Below are positions 18,393 to 27,198 of a stretch of DNA of 64,000 bases, one piece after another (position 1 is the first letter of the stretch; each line of letters begins with the position of its first letter). The notes under the pieces were generated by a model. That model did no database searches. It was not told the DNA's origin and saw nothing but the letters and a program-made list of their open reading frames with translations. Location of the stretch: contig NZ_JACLHY010000021.1 of NCBI RefSeq assembly GCF_014397245.1, forward strand, positions 1-64,000, in the 5' to 3' direction. Origin of the DNA: Arenibacter arenosicollis. GTDB taxonomy: Bacteria; Bacteroidota; Bacteroidia; Flavobacteriales; Flavobacteriaceae. The position numbers were made by a program, and so were the translations under genes.

Positions 18393-20168
18393 TTAGAAAA
18401 AGATTTCATATTCCCCTTTCCCATATTCCACTCCTCCTTTGATAATAAGCTTATGGTTTAGGTCGTCATAATTCCAGAACACGCCTTTTTCAATTGGACG
18501 CCCATCCAAAGTGATGGATTCCGGAACACTATTGGAATGGATTCTTAAGATATGGGGTATTTTAGTTCCATCCAGGGAAAGGTTTAATTTATTTGCTAAA
18601 GTTGAATAAGAAATCTTGGTTTCCCCTTCGGTATCCGTATGATGAAAAACAAAATTATTATCGCCTTTGGGATATATTAAAATAGTGGTGAATCCCTCTG
18701 AATCCAAGTCTCCCAAACCAGTATAATCTCGCTTTACATCCATTGGCACTATGGCACCCTCCTTTATATAAACAGGAAATTCATCCATTGGAAATTCCCA
18801 TTCATTATCCGTTCCTCCTTCAAGAAGATCTTTATCATTAAAAAAGTACCTCCACTGTCCCTTTGGCAACCTAATGTTTCTTTCTTTCGAATCCCTATAT
18901 ATTGGAGCAACCAAAAAATCCTCCCCGAACATATAGTGATATTTCCCCTCTTTTAAGGGTGTCTGCAACCTTGTACCCCCATCATGGGCAGTAACTACAT
19001 AATGGTACATATAAGGCACCAATTCCGTATGTAACCAAGAGAACTTTCGTATCACCTGCAGTTCCTCTTCCGTTCTCTTCCATAGCCGCCTTTCTCCATG
19101 TCCACCATTCATGAACAGACCGCAAAAGGTGGAGAATTGCGTCCATCGCATATAAAGTCTTGGAGGAATTGTTTTTCCGGAAAATCCGGCCACGTCAGAC
19201 CCCACCATATTATATCCCAGCTCGGCACTTTTTAGGATACTTTTTATGGCCGACTCATAACCTTGTATTCCTTCCAAAGCTATATCCACCTTTTCGTCCC
19301 CACTTTCCAAAATCATTTGATCCGTCACCCATTCGTGCTTTTGATCACCTACCCAATTTACGGGGGATGCATCAATAGGTGAAAAGCCTTCAGGATGAAA
19401 TCCACGGTCTATAGATCTGGACAGGGTAACGAACTCAGGGTTTTGGGTAAGCCCATGCCGGTATTCATCCCTGTAATAATGATCCATATAGGTTCTAGTG
19501 GTCATTATTCCTTTGGATGTCCGCTTGTAGAATATGGGCATTGGTCCCAATTGGCTCCAAAATAGGGTTGCAGTGCCATCCAACTTCCATCCATCAATAC
19601 CCAAATCAAAAACATTCTGTTGCAATCCCCGCCACCAGTTCATGGCATCTGCATTGGTATAATCTATAAAACTGCCTTCACCCTTCCACCATTTATTGGG
19701 ATTCTTGGATTTGACCAAAAAACCCTTATCCTTTGCCTCAGCATACCAATCCTTGGAATCTTTAATCTGGGTGTCTTTACTAAAACTATTTACCATAGAG
19801 GTCATCCATAAGACTACCCTATAATTATTGTCCTGAAGCTTTTTAAACCATTGAATGGGTTTTTTATAAAGAACCGTGTCAATTTCAAAGTCGTTATATC
19901 GCAAAGACCAAGGACTATCCAAAATAATGGTTCTCACTGGGATATCGTTTTCCTTATACCCCATTAATAGCTCATCCACATAATCTGAAGTATTTACATC
20001 GTCTTCCCAAAGCCAACATTCCAAAGCCCATGCAGGGGTCAAAGGCGGATTTCCATGTCGCTGTCCGTTGAAAGGCATTCCCCACACAGGCAAAACCCAA
20101 TAAAAATAGGAGACCAAACCTAAAATAAGTAATACCAAAACCCCTATTTTCAGTACTTTCCTTTTCAA
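18393..20168 (-). CDS. Membrane-anchored GH31-family glycosidase, short form
   Basis: 591 residues. A single N-terminal membrane segment (about 8-28) is followed directly by the GH31 TIM barrel. The nucleophile is Asp197 in DGWKLDG and the acid/base is Asp325 in MVGSDVAGF; the GGHGERRLW segment follows. After the barrel there is a C-terminal beta domain with GEDFLVAPI and VYIKEGAIVPM. The usual N-terminal beta-sandwich of GH31 seems to be absent. Family activities include alpha-glucosidase, alpha-xylosidase and alpha-galactosidase; specificity is not predictable here. Its start overlaps the PHP gene stop by four bases (translational coupling). Confidence 0.9.
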   Translation of the reverse strand: MKRKVLKIGVLVLLILGLVSYFYWVLPVWGMPFNGQRHGNPPLTPAWALECWLWEDDVNTSDYVDELLMGYKENDIPVRTIILDSPWSLRYNDFEIDTVLYKKPIQWFKKLQDNNYRVVLWMTSMVNSFSKDTQIKDSKDWYAEAKDKGFLVKSKNPNKWWKGEGSFIDYTNADAMNWWRGLQQNVFDLGIDGWKLDGTATLFWSQLGPMPIFYKRTSKGIMTTRTYMDHYYRDEYRHGLTQNPEFVTLSRSIDRGFHPEGFSPIDASPVNWVGDQKHEWVTDQMILESGDEKVDIALEGIQGYESAIKSILKSAELGYNMVGSDVAGFSGKTIPPRLYMRWTQFSTFCGLFMNGGHGERRLWKRTEEELQVIRKFSWLHTELVPYMYHYVVTAHDGGTRLQTPLKEGKYHYMFGEDFLVAPIYRDSKERNIRLPKGQWRYFFNDKDLLEGGTDNEWEFPMDEFPVYIKEGAIVPMDVKRDYTGLGDLDSEGFTTILIYPKGDNNFVFHHTDTEGETKISYSTLANKLNLSLDGTKIPHILRIHSNSVPESITLDGRPIEKGVFWNYDDLNHKLIIKGGVEYGKGEYEIFF

Positions 20169-21598
20169 GTATTAATTTTTAATTTTCTGAAGAATCTAAA
20201 ATATATGGTCAAAAGCGAATAGACCATAAAAACAGTGCCAATGGTCAACAGCAAGGAACTGTATTCCGCGAACACTTTACTGTAGCCCTTAACCGCATTG
20301 CCCCGAACCATATAATACAAGCCCAAAGCAACTAAAAACAAGGCACTGACCAATCCGGTCAAGGCCATTCTTTTATGCATAGGAATAAAATGCTCCCTCC
20401 TGAAATTCCATAGCAATTGGAATAAAACCAACCAAATGGCCCAGGATAAAACCTGATAGAAATTAAGCGTCCTAAAATAATTGACCAGGGTAATAAAGGG
20501 CTGGAACAACAGATTATCCTCACTATAGAAAGGTCGATCCTGGTACATGAGAACCTTTACCCTGCTTTGATCTCTATTTCTTATTATCTCCAAAATAGAT
20601 TTTTCCTTTTCGTCCGGATTCATTTGATGCCAGTTGGGAATTTGAAACGCATTCCAAATACCACAGGCCCTCCCGTAACCATGAAAATCCAGTCCACCGA
20701 TCATAAGGAGTTTGTTTTCTTCACAGAACTTTTTTAAATCTTTAAATTTGGTTCGATCATAATATAATTCCTTGCCTACATTTTCTATTTCAAAGCCGTC
20801 AGCCCCAAGGTCTTTATAAAACTCTTTATCATTCCCCTTACCATCAAACCAATGATTAATTATGACCGCACCCCCATAGTTATGCACCAAATCCACTATA
20901 AGGGAGTCCGATTTGCCCTTGGTCTCAAATTTACAGTTCAGTCCCAGCAAACTCATATGATTGGAACCCGAATGTTCTTGACCTACCATTATCAAAGGAT
21001 CCAAAGGAAATTGTCCATCCTTTTGCCTTGAGGAAAAGTCCAGTGTTTTTTTATGATTGGCATGATCGGTTATAAAAAATGCATCGAATCCATTTCTTTT
21101 ATGCCATTCCCACATTTTGTCCTGTGAAATTAATCCGTCATGACTAAACTCGGTATGGGCATGGGTTGTAACCAATATCTCATCCGAAGTATTATTAACA
21201 ATAGTATTATTAGGTAGCGGAAGGAAAAGGATAACTACAAAAACAGAAAAGTAAATACCGATAAGCAAGGGTAGGTTTCCCAAAAATCTTAGCACTTTTT
21301 GCCTTCTAAGGGCGCCAGCGGGAACTTTAAAAACTTTAATTAGACTCAGGCTTATGTAAAAAACCATTATCCACAGTAAAGTTATAGGCAATTCCTGCAA
21401 GGGATAAATGGAGCGATTGAAATAAAGTAACAACCCCAAAACAGGTTCAAAAAGAATTCGCCAAGTCTGTATGTGGATACCGTAACTTGTTAAGGAATCC
21501 AAAGTAAGCGCATCAATAACATGTATATCCAAATGAAAAAAAAGCGCCAGAATAGCAATAATAATTAACGGAATTGCAACAAACGACTTTTTCAACAT
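20165..21598 (-). CDS. Membrane protein with PHP-type phosphoesterase domain
   Basis: 477 residues from the ATG at 21598 (MLKKSFVAIPLIIIAILALFF); a TTG at 21619 is also in frame. About four N-terminal helices precede a PHP/CehA-like metal-hydrolase domain (about 150-350). Metal-binding motifs are THAHTEFSHDG, ITDHANH, GQEHSG, INHWFD and GGLDFHGYGR. Three to four further membrane helices close the chain. The domain probably faces the periplasm. CehA-like PHP proteins are phosphoesterases, but no substrate can be named. It lies between the aldolase gene and the GH31 gene in an apparent operon. Confidence 0.85.
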   Translation of the reverse strand: MLKKSFVAIPLIIIAILALFFHLDIHVIDALTLDSLTSYGIHIQTWRILFEPVLGLLLYFNRSIYPLQELPITLLWIMVFYISLSLIKVFKVPAGALRRQKVLRFLGNLPLLIGIYFSVFVVILFLPLPNNTIVNNTSDEILVTTHAHTEFSHDGLISQDKMWEWHKRNGFDAFFITDHANHKKTLDFSSRQKDGQFPLDPLIMVGQEHSGSNHMSLLGLNCKFETKGKSDSLIVDLVHNYGGAVIINHWFDGKGNDKEFYKDLGADGFEIENVGKELYYDRTKFKDLKKFCEENKLLMIGGLDFHGYGRACGIWNAFQIPNWHQMNPDEKEKSILEIIRNRDQSRVKVLMYQDRPFYSEDNLLFQPFITLVNYFRTLNFYQVLSWAIWLVLFQLLWNFRREHFIPMHKRMALTGLVSALFLVALGLYYMVRGNAVKGYSKVFAEYSSLLLTIGTVFMVYSLLTIYFRFFRKLKINT

Positions 21599-21701
21599 TT
21601 TATGAATATCAATTACCAATAGGCTTCAATATAGTCTACTTTTCCATATAGTAACAAAAATACATCCCAGAAAGCATGGTCAACAACACCAAGTACTGCT
21701 A

Positions 21702-22628
21702 TCAATGAATTGAATTGTATTCATTTTTATAATTGAATTGAGAAATATATTCTTTGATTAGACTTCGTTGTGCTTCCGTAAATCTCTGGAGTGGCTCGGC
21801 ATTATGATCTTCACAAATTTTCATGGCCAATAAAGCCGCCTTGGTTCCTTTGATGTGCCTGGAAGAATATTCCCCAACCTCATATATTGTTTTATGAATC
21901 TTTAGCACTTGTTCACGAAGAGACTTTATTTTCTCCAAATCTTTATCTACCGCTGCATTGTATAAATCCACAAACAGTTTCGGGAAAAAATTAGCTCCAC
22001 CGGCTACCGCACCATGTCCTCCATTCATAATTGTTTCCGGCAAAAACAATTCGGTTCCAGCAATTACTGAAAATAGTGGGTCAGCTTTAAATTCTTCGAT
22101 CAACATATACAAATAAGTGAGATCACCAGAACTATCCTTAATACCAATTGCCCCTAACTCCTTTGCCCTTCTTACCACTTCTATGGATAAGTGAAGTTTG
22201 GTACAGCTAGGCATGTTATATAACATAAAAGGCAATGGCAATAGCGGCAATAAACTTTCAAGATAATCGCCCATTTCTTCTTGAGAAATTGGAAAATAGT
22301 ATGGTGGAGCAACAACCAAGGCATCTGCCCCAACTTCTTTGGCATGGTTGGCGATTTCCATAGTACCATCAAAAGAGGTATCTGTAATCCCTACCAAAAC
22401 TGGAACCTTTTTATTGACAATTCTACAAGTTTCCGTTATAAGTTGTTTCCTAACCTCATAACTTAAACTAGGCCCTTCCCCTGTTGTCCCCAAAACAAAT
22501 ATTCCATGAACACCACCATCCACTAGGTGATTTACCAATTTATTTAGTCCGGACAAATCCAGCTCCTTATTCTCCAGTAATGGAGTAATCATCGGAGGTA
22601 TTATTCCTTTCACAGGTAATTTCATCAT
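21702..22628 (-). CDS. DapA-superfamily aldolase/lyase, probably not DapA itself
   Basis: 308 residues of the class I aldolase family that includes dihydrodipicolinate synthase, N-acetylneuraminate lyase and keto-deoxy-sugar aldolases. Schiff-base Lys164 (IGIKDSSGD), Tyr137 (FMLYNMPS) and the GTTGEGPSLS substrate loop are present. The arginine that binds the second carboxylate in true DapA (PSRT) is Cys142 here (PSCT), which argues against lysine biosynthesis. With an adjacent AraC regulator and glycan genes, a catabolic aldolase is more likely. Second ATG at 22625 is an alternative start. Confidence 0.85.
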   Translation of the reverse strand: MMKLPVKGIIPPMITPLLENKELDLSGLNKLVNHLVDGGVHGIFVLGTTGEGPSLSYEVRKQLITETCRIVNKKVPVLVGITDTSFDGTMEIANHAKEVGADALVVAPPYYFPISQEEMGDYLESLLPLLPLPFMLYNMPSCTKLHLSIEVVRRAKELGAIGIKDSSGDLTYLYMLIEEFKADPLFSVIAGTELFLPETIMNGGHGAVAGGANFFPKLFVDLYNAAVDKDLEKIKSLREQVLKIHKTIYEVGEYSSRHIKGTKAALLAMKICEDHNAEPLQRFTEAQRSLIKEYISQFNYKNEYNSIH

Positions 22629-22928
22629 TTTATATTTAATGGATTAAATAATGGTAATACCTATCCGACTGACAAACTATCGTAGTTCTTGTATTCATAG
22701 TGGTGGTTTTTTAGGTTTTTCATGAATCTATTTTGCAAGCAATAATTCCTATATTTTAACAACTAGGCCTACTGATTCAAATATTATGATACACGAATTG
22801 TTGTTCTAACAAATTAAATCCAATTTAATAACCCTCGCCACTACAATATTGTTTTAATTACATTATATTTTAACCTTATTTCTGAATAATTTAATTATAT
22901 TAGTCGAATATTGTCAATATATCAACTT
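22629..22928. promoter_or_regulatory. Divergent control region between aldolase operon and araC-type gene
   Basis: 300 AT-rich bases separate the two divergent start codons. No complete -33/-7 pair was recognised. It contains no gene and is the natural place for the AraC-type regulator to bind; no clear operator could be picked out by eye. Confidence 0.45.
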
Positions 22929-23777
22929 ATGGAATTTATCTTTGAAAAAATATTTGTACCAAATAAACATTCATTTATATCAAGAAAATTACCTCTGGCA
23001 TCAAATGCGAAAATACATTCCCACAAAAATTTTGAATTAAATTTTATCACTGCGGGATCGGGCAGAAGAATTGTTGGGGACAACATCTCTGGATTTGAAA
23101 AAGGTGACCTAGTTTTATTGGGCCCTAATCTACCCCACTGTTGGGAAGCCTTGGATTTTGAAAGAGACAATGACCCATTTTGTATTGTTACACACTTTTC
23201 CGAAGACATCATAAACTCCGATTTTTTTAGAATGCCCGAATTGGAACAGGTGGTGGATTTGTTAAAACAATCAAGTACTGGACTTCGTTTTAAGCTTGAA
23301 AATGACAGCCACATTAGGCACAGCCTGGAGAAAATGACCCAATTACAAGGATTGGAATACTATATTGAAATGCTTAAAATATTTAATTTTCTGCTACAAA
23401 TAGATGAAAGGGAAAATCTATCCAATCCGAATAACAGCTCAGCCGTTTTCTCCAAGAATCTGGATAAAATAAATAAGGTCTACGAATATGTCTTTCAAAA
23501 TATTCAGGAAGGTGTTAAACTGGAAGAGGCCGCTTCTGTGCTGAATATGGCACCCAGTTCATTTTGCAGATATTTTAAGAAGAAAACCAATCTCACCTTT
23601 ATGGAATACGTAAAAAGCGTTAGGGTAGGTATTGCGGCAAAATTACTGGCAGAAACCGATAAGCAAATAACACAGATTTGCTTTGAAAGCGGGTATAATA
23701 ATCTAGCCAATTTCAACCACTACTTTAAACATATTATGGGCAAAACACCATCAGATTATAGAAAAACATTTAGGTAA
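22929..23777 (+). CDS. AraC-family transcriptional regulator
   Basis: 282 residues from the ATG at 22929; a TTG at 22911 is also in frame. The N-terminal cupin-like sensing domain has HSHKNFELNFITAGSG and LLGPNLPHCW, typical of sugar-responding AraC members. The C-terminal double helix-turn-helix contains LEEAASVLNMAPSSFCRYFK and ITQICFESGYNNLANFNHYF and ends TPSDYRKTFR. It is divergent from the aldolase/PHP/GH31 operon, so local control of that operon is likely. The inducer is unknown, and whether it also acts on the SusCD operon is unproven. Confidence 0.9.
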   Translation: MEFIFEKIFVPNKHSFISRKLPLASNAKIHSHKNFELNFITAGSGRRIVGDNISGFEKGDLVLLGPNLPHCWEALDFERDNDPFCIVTHFSEDIINSDFFRMPELEQVVDLLKQSSTGLRFKLENDSHIRHSLEKMTQLQGLEYYIEMLKIFNFLLQIDERENLSNPNNSSAVFSKNLDKINKVYEYVFQNIQEGVKLEEAASVLNMAPSSFCRYFKKKTNLTFMEYVKSVRVGIAAKLLAETDKQITQICFESGYNNLANFNHYFKHIMGKTPSDYRKTFR

Positions 23778-23893
23778 TTTAACAAAGAACTCCTTTTTGT
23801 TTATTAATGATTATATCTAATCCGGAGCGTGCTAAACCTTACCATGGCGAGCGCTAATTTATTTTATCATTTTTGAGTGATAAGCCAAAACAA

Positions 23894-24559
23894 TCAATTA
23901 ACTCCCTTTCTAATAGAAGCCCTTCCCAATACATTTACAACAAATCCGAAGAGCACTACCACAAAGGAAATCAAACTTATAGGAGGTAAACCGCCCTGCC
24001 ATTTAGAAGGCGTAGACCAAGTGGAATAACCCATAAAAAAAAGATGTATTCCCAGCAGAAATAGCAGCCCCAATAAGAATTTTTTGGAGGTGATAATCTC
24101 TATAAGCATCTCCTTGCCCTTGGATCGGTTATTAAAACACCAGTGGTAAATCCCCAATATCATAAAACTGGCCATTCCGGAGAGCAAACTAAAATTCCCT
24201 ATTATGGACAAACTATCATCTTCTGCAAAAAACTTTGGATAATATTGAGGATTGAAAATCAAAAAACTAAGGAGCACATGAAATATGGTCAAGAGCAGAC
24301 CAGAAATACCCAATATCTTTCTGCTTTCCAATCCTAAATTTAGATAAGGCATTCCCAAATTGGCTAGGGGCCTAATGGAAAAACTAAAGGCAAGCAATAC
24401 GATTGCTGCCAATGACACTCCCTTGTTCAAAATAAATATTGGTAAATCTTTCCATGCAACCGTACCCACCACATTATACCTTAAGATCGCATAGCCCATA
24501 GAAATACCAAAAATGGTCCATATTATCTTTATGTATTTTCTTTGTTCACTCTTAATCAT
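23894..24559 (-). CDS. Ferric-reductase-like membrane protein
   Basis: 221 residues with about six membrane helices. The segment SRKILGISGLLLTIFHVLLSF carries a helix histidine (IFHV), and a second is in LLGIHLFFMGY, while HW in LGIYHWCF gives a third. This is the pattern of the ferric-reductase-like/MsrQ-type heme membrane domain, split here into short motifs. The gene lies 17 bases after the 10-12-helix membrane gene, apparently in the same transcript. The electron acceptor is unknown. A plain structural membrane protein is the alternative. Confidence 0.6.
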   Translation of the reverse strand: MIKSEQRKYIKIIWTIFGISMGYAILRYNVVGTVAWKDLPIFILNKGVSLAAIVLLAFSFSIRPLANLGMPYLNLGLESRKILGISGLLLTIFHVLLSFLIFNPQYYPKFFAEDDSLSIIGNFSLLSGMASFMILGIYHWCFNNRSKGKEMLIEIITSKKFLLGLLFLLGIHLFFMGYSTWSTPSKWQGGLPPISLISFVVVLFGFVVNVLGRASIRKGVN

Positions 24560-24576
24560 AAAAACTAATTCTCAAT

Positions 24577-25848
24577 TTAATTCATGGGAAATCTATCCCT
24601 ATCACCCAAGTCACCATGAACATTTATAGCTATCAATGCCAAAATGGCGATTGCCAAAAGTACAACGATCAAATAGACAAGCCATTTTTTAAGGTCTATC
24701 TTATCTATTTCACCAAATGAAAATTGTAAACTCTTGGATCTGAGCAAAACGAAAATCAATATAATGTTCAGCACATAAAGATGATGGTTAAGGTGCATTT
24801 CTGCCCCAAAAATTCCTGTCACGGCATAGCTCATAAAGACGTATGCAATGAGCATGGTAAAAAAGGTAACCAAAACATCCTTTTGTGAGAATTCTTCTTT
24901 TTTGAATTTCCAAAAGATGGTAACAACCATTGCCAACAAGACCAATAATACCATCAAGGTACTTGTAGAGGCAATGGATTCTATATTCGGCAAACTCTCC
25001 AGACGTCTAGCGATATGACCATAAGTCAATGATTCCCTGTAAACGATTAATGGTATAAAGAGTACTACAATCAACAAGGCAGACCAATTTTCCCATTTTC
25101 TAGCTCTAGGAATTTCTTTAGGCCATTTGGAACTAAATACACCATAAGCCATTCCAGATCCACCGAAAAATCCGATACTGTATTCCATTACGTTCCACAT
25201 ATTAAATGGTATTTCCCATGTATTTCCCAGTACCTGTAAAAAATTACCAAAGCTAAAACCAATACCTCCACCCAACATAGAGAATAAGGCTACCCTGATA
25301 GCAGAATTCCTATTTTCCTTGGCCATATACCACAACATGGCCAGCCCCGCTCCAAAACACAGGGCCCAAGCCTCTGATCGTGGAGGTGTCATTTTGAAGC
25401 CAATCTGCTCCACCAAAAAATAATAGCTTACAAGTCCGCCAGCCACCATAAGGGAAAGCAAGTGCCCCCACTTAACCCTATTGCCTTCTGTGGAATCCAG
25501 CGTTAAACCTACTAATCCACCCCCCAATAATCCAAATAGTCCGCCTATAACAAAGAGCATCCCAAGTCCGTAATAGGCGTTAATAAAGTTATCGGCAAAA
25601 CCATAACCAACTACCACTCCATAACTGATCATACCGCCTGCTCCCCAACCCACAGCCGATGCAAAAGCAATTAGCATCATCTTATTATACCAATCCTTTC
25701 GCCCCGAAACAAGTACTAAGGCCAGGCCACCTATTGCCCCTGCCCAGGCTGCGCCTTGTTCATGTCCAAACTGACCCCGTATAGCCCAGGCTGTGGCAAG
25801 TGCCATCCCAACGATCAATATTGGTAATCCTATTTTTTTTGTTCCCAT
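24577..25848 (-). CDS. Polytopic membrane protein of unknown function
   Basis: 423 residues from the ATG at 25848 (MGTKKIGLPILIVGMAL); an upstream TTG at 25860 is in frame. About 11-12 hydrophobic helices, many rich in glycine (GLGMLFVIGGLFGLLGGG, GSGMAYGVF). Charged motifs between helices include RGQFGHEQGA near the N terminus and MHLNHHLYVLN near the C terminus, which could be functional. I do not recognise the family. It sits 14 bases after the exported phosphoesterase and 17 before the ferric-reductase-like gene, so these three are probably one unit. A transporter role is only a guess. Confidence 0.75.
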   Translation of the reverse strand: MGTKKIGLPILIVGMALATAWAIRGQFGHEQGAAWAGAIGGLALVLVSGRKDWYNKMMLIAFASAVGWGAGGMISYGVVVGYGFADNFINAYYGLGMLFVIGGLFGLLGGGLVGLTLDSTEGNRVKWGHLLSLMVAGGLVSYYFLVEQIGFKMTPPRSEAWALCFGAGLAMLWYMAKENRNSAIRVALFSMLGGGIGFSFGNFLQVLGNTWEIPFNMWNVMEYSIGFFGGSGMAYGVFSSKWPKEIPRARKWENWSALLIVVLFIPLIVYRESLTYGHIARRLESLPNIESIASTSTLMVLLVLLAMVVTIFWKFKKEEFSQKDVLVTFFTMLIAYVFMSYAVTGIFGAEMHLNHHLYVLNIILIFVLLRSKSLQFSFGEIDKIDLKKWLVYLIVVLLAIAILALIAINVHGDLGDRDRFPMN

Positions 25849-25862
25849 AACTTTGTCCAAGA

Positions 25863-26984
25863 TTATTTTCTTCTTTTTATTTCAACGGTTTCAATTTCAT
25901 CGCCGTTAATGTCCGTCACATACAAATAGGCGTTTTTCTTATTGATCTGAACATTGACAAAATGTTCTATTTTACTGGATTTCTTAGTTTCTGGCAAGGT
26001 AAGCTCAATGTCATACAATGGAGCTCCTGCACCGGCAGAGGTTATATAATGAACGCCATTTTTAGTGGCACGGTGATAATGGTGATCATGACCGTTCAAG
26101 AACACTTGTACCTTATGTCTTTCAAAAATATCGCCCCAAAATTTACGGGTTTGCTCGGCTTCCGCCTTTCTGTTTTTCATCGCACTATACAATGGCTTAT
26201 GCTGGAAAATAAATACAAAACCCGCTTCCTTATTTAATTCCAAAACGTTTTCCAACCATTTTTTCTGGGTGTTAAAATACTCCGAAAAGGCACTTTGCCA
26301 GAAAGCCTCGCTATTTTTTTCGGAGATAAAATCCGGTTCGGAAATTTGTTTGCCCTCACTATCCAAAACAATAAAAAGAGCATCTCCTACAGCGAAATAG
26401 TAGTATTTTTCATTGTTGGGCAAATCGAACAAATCGTAATAATAGGGAGAATCCTTTTCGTGGTTGCCCAAAACGGGATAATAAGGGGTATTTCTCATTA
26501 GCTCCTTGTTAACTCCAAAAAAAGCTTCCCAATCGCTTATAGATCGCCCATTGGCCACCAAATCTCCTGAATTGATGATAAACCTTGGATTCGTCTCCAT
26601 AATTTTGGCCACTATTTTTGCATGCACATCGTGCCTATTCCTAGAATCCCCGGTAACGGCAAAATTAAAGGGCATTATTTCATCAGGATAGGTGGTCAAT
26701 GTTCCCTTACCTTCATCTGAACCATCATTAAGTACATCATATTGATATTCTGTATTAGGTTCCAAATCTCCCAAATGTATTTTATGGTGTTTATACTCCG
26801 CTATAGTTTTAACGTTGCCATCCTTATCTGTAATTGTTGGCGCACTTTCCAAGGTAGACCAGCATATGGTGGCATCCTTGGCACCCATTTGCTGAATATA
26901 TGGCCCAAAGGCTATTTTATCCTTTTCTTGAGCAACACCAATGACACTGATAAATAAGAGAGATAAGAACAATACTTTCTGCAT
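25863..26984 (-). CDS. Exported purple-acid-phosphatase-like metallophosphoesterase
   Basis: 373 residues from the ATG at 26984 (MQKVLFLSLLFISVIGVAQ, a signal peptide); an upstream in-frame start at 27023 has no signal features. A fibronectin-like N-terminal domain (LEPNTEYQYDV) is followed by the dinuclear metal site: AVTGDSRN, INSGDLV, VLGNHEKD, FQHKPLY and LNGHDHHYHR. This matches calcineurin-like phosphoesterases of the purple acid phosphatase type, acting in the periplasm or outside the cell. It lies downstream of SusD but after a terminator-like hairpin. Substrate could be a phosphate on the imported glycan; this is inference. Confidence 0.88.
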   Translation of the reverse strand: MQKVLFLSLLFISVIGVAQEKDKIAFGPYIQQMGAKDATICWSTLESAPTITDKDGNVKTIAEYKHHKIHLGDLEPNTEYQYDVLNDGSDEGKGTLTTYPDEIMPFNFAVTGDSRNRHDVHAKIVAKIMETNPRFIINSGDLVANGRSISDWEAFFGVNKELMRNTPYYPVLGNHEKDSPYYYDLFDLPNNEKYYYFAVGDALFIVLDSEGKQISEPDFISEKNSEAFWQSAFSEYFNTQKKWLENVLELNKEAGFVFIFQHKPLYSAMKNRKAEAEQTRKFWGDIFERHKVQVFLNGHDHHYHRATKNGVHYITSAGAGAPLYDIELTLPETKKSSKIEHFVNVQINKKNAYLYVTDINGDEIETVEIKRRK

Positions 26985-27132
26985 GATTTTAAAATTTATA
27001 GTTCGGAACAAATAATCCGACATTAGAAAAAAAATTAATAACTGGTATTAATCCCTAGCCAAAAAGGCGGGATTGCATAGACTTTAACATTGCAATGAGC
27101 CTTCGGCTTTTGAAATATAGGTCTGTCGAATA

Positions 27133-27164
27133 AAAGGAGGCAGCCCTTGCGGAATGCCTCCTTT
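27133..27164 (-). terminator. Hairpin after susD
   Basis: AAAGGAGGCA pairs with TGCCTCCTTT (27133-27142 with 27155-27164), 35 bases after the susD stop, with the minus-strand T-rich side at about 27131-27135. It could end the PKD-susC-susD transcript before the phosphoesterase gene. Confidence 0.7.
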
Positions 27165-27198
27165 AAAATAGTTGCTAAACTAACTCAAATAATTACGG

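Noticed and set aside
21702-22628. Calling this gene dapA
   Set aside because: The conserved DapA arginine is Cys142, and the context is catabolic.
22929-23314. Minus-strand frame of about 130 residues inside the AraC-type gene
   Set aside because: Antisense shadow with no independent support.
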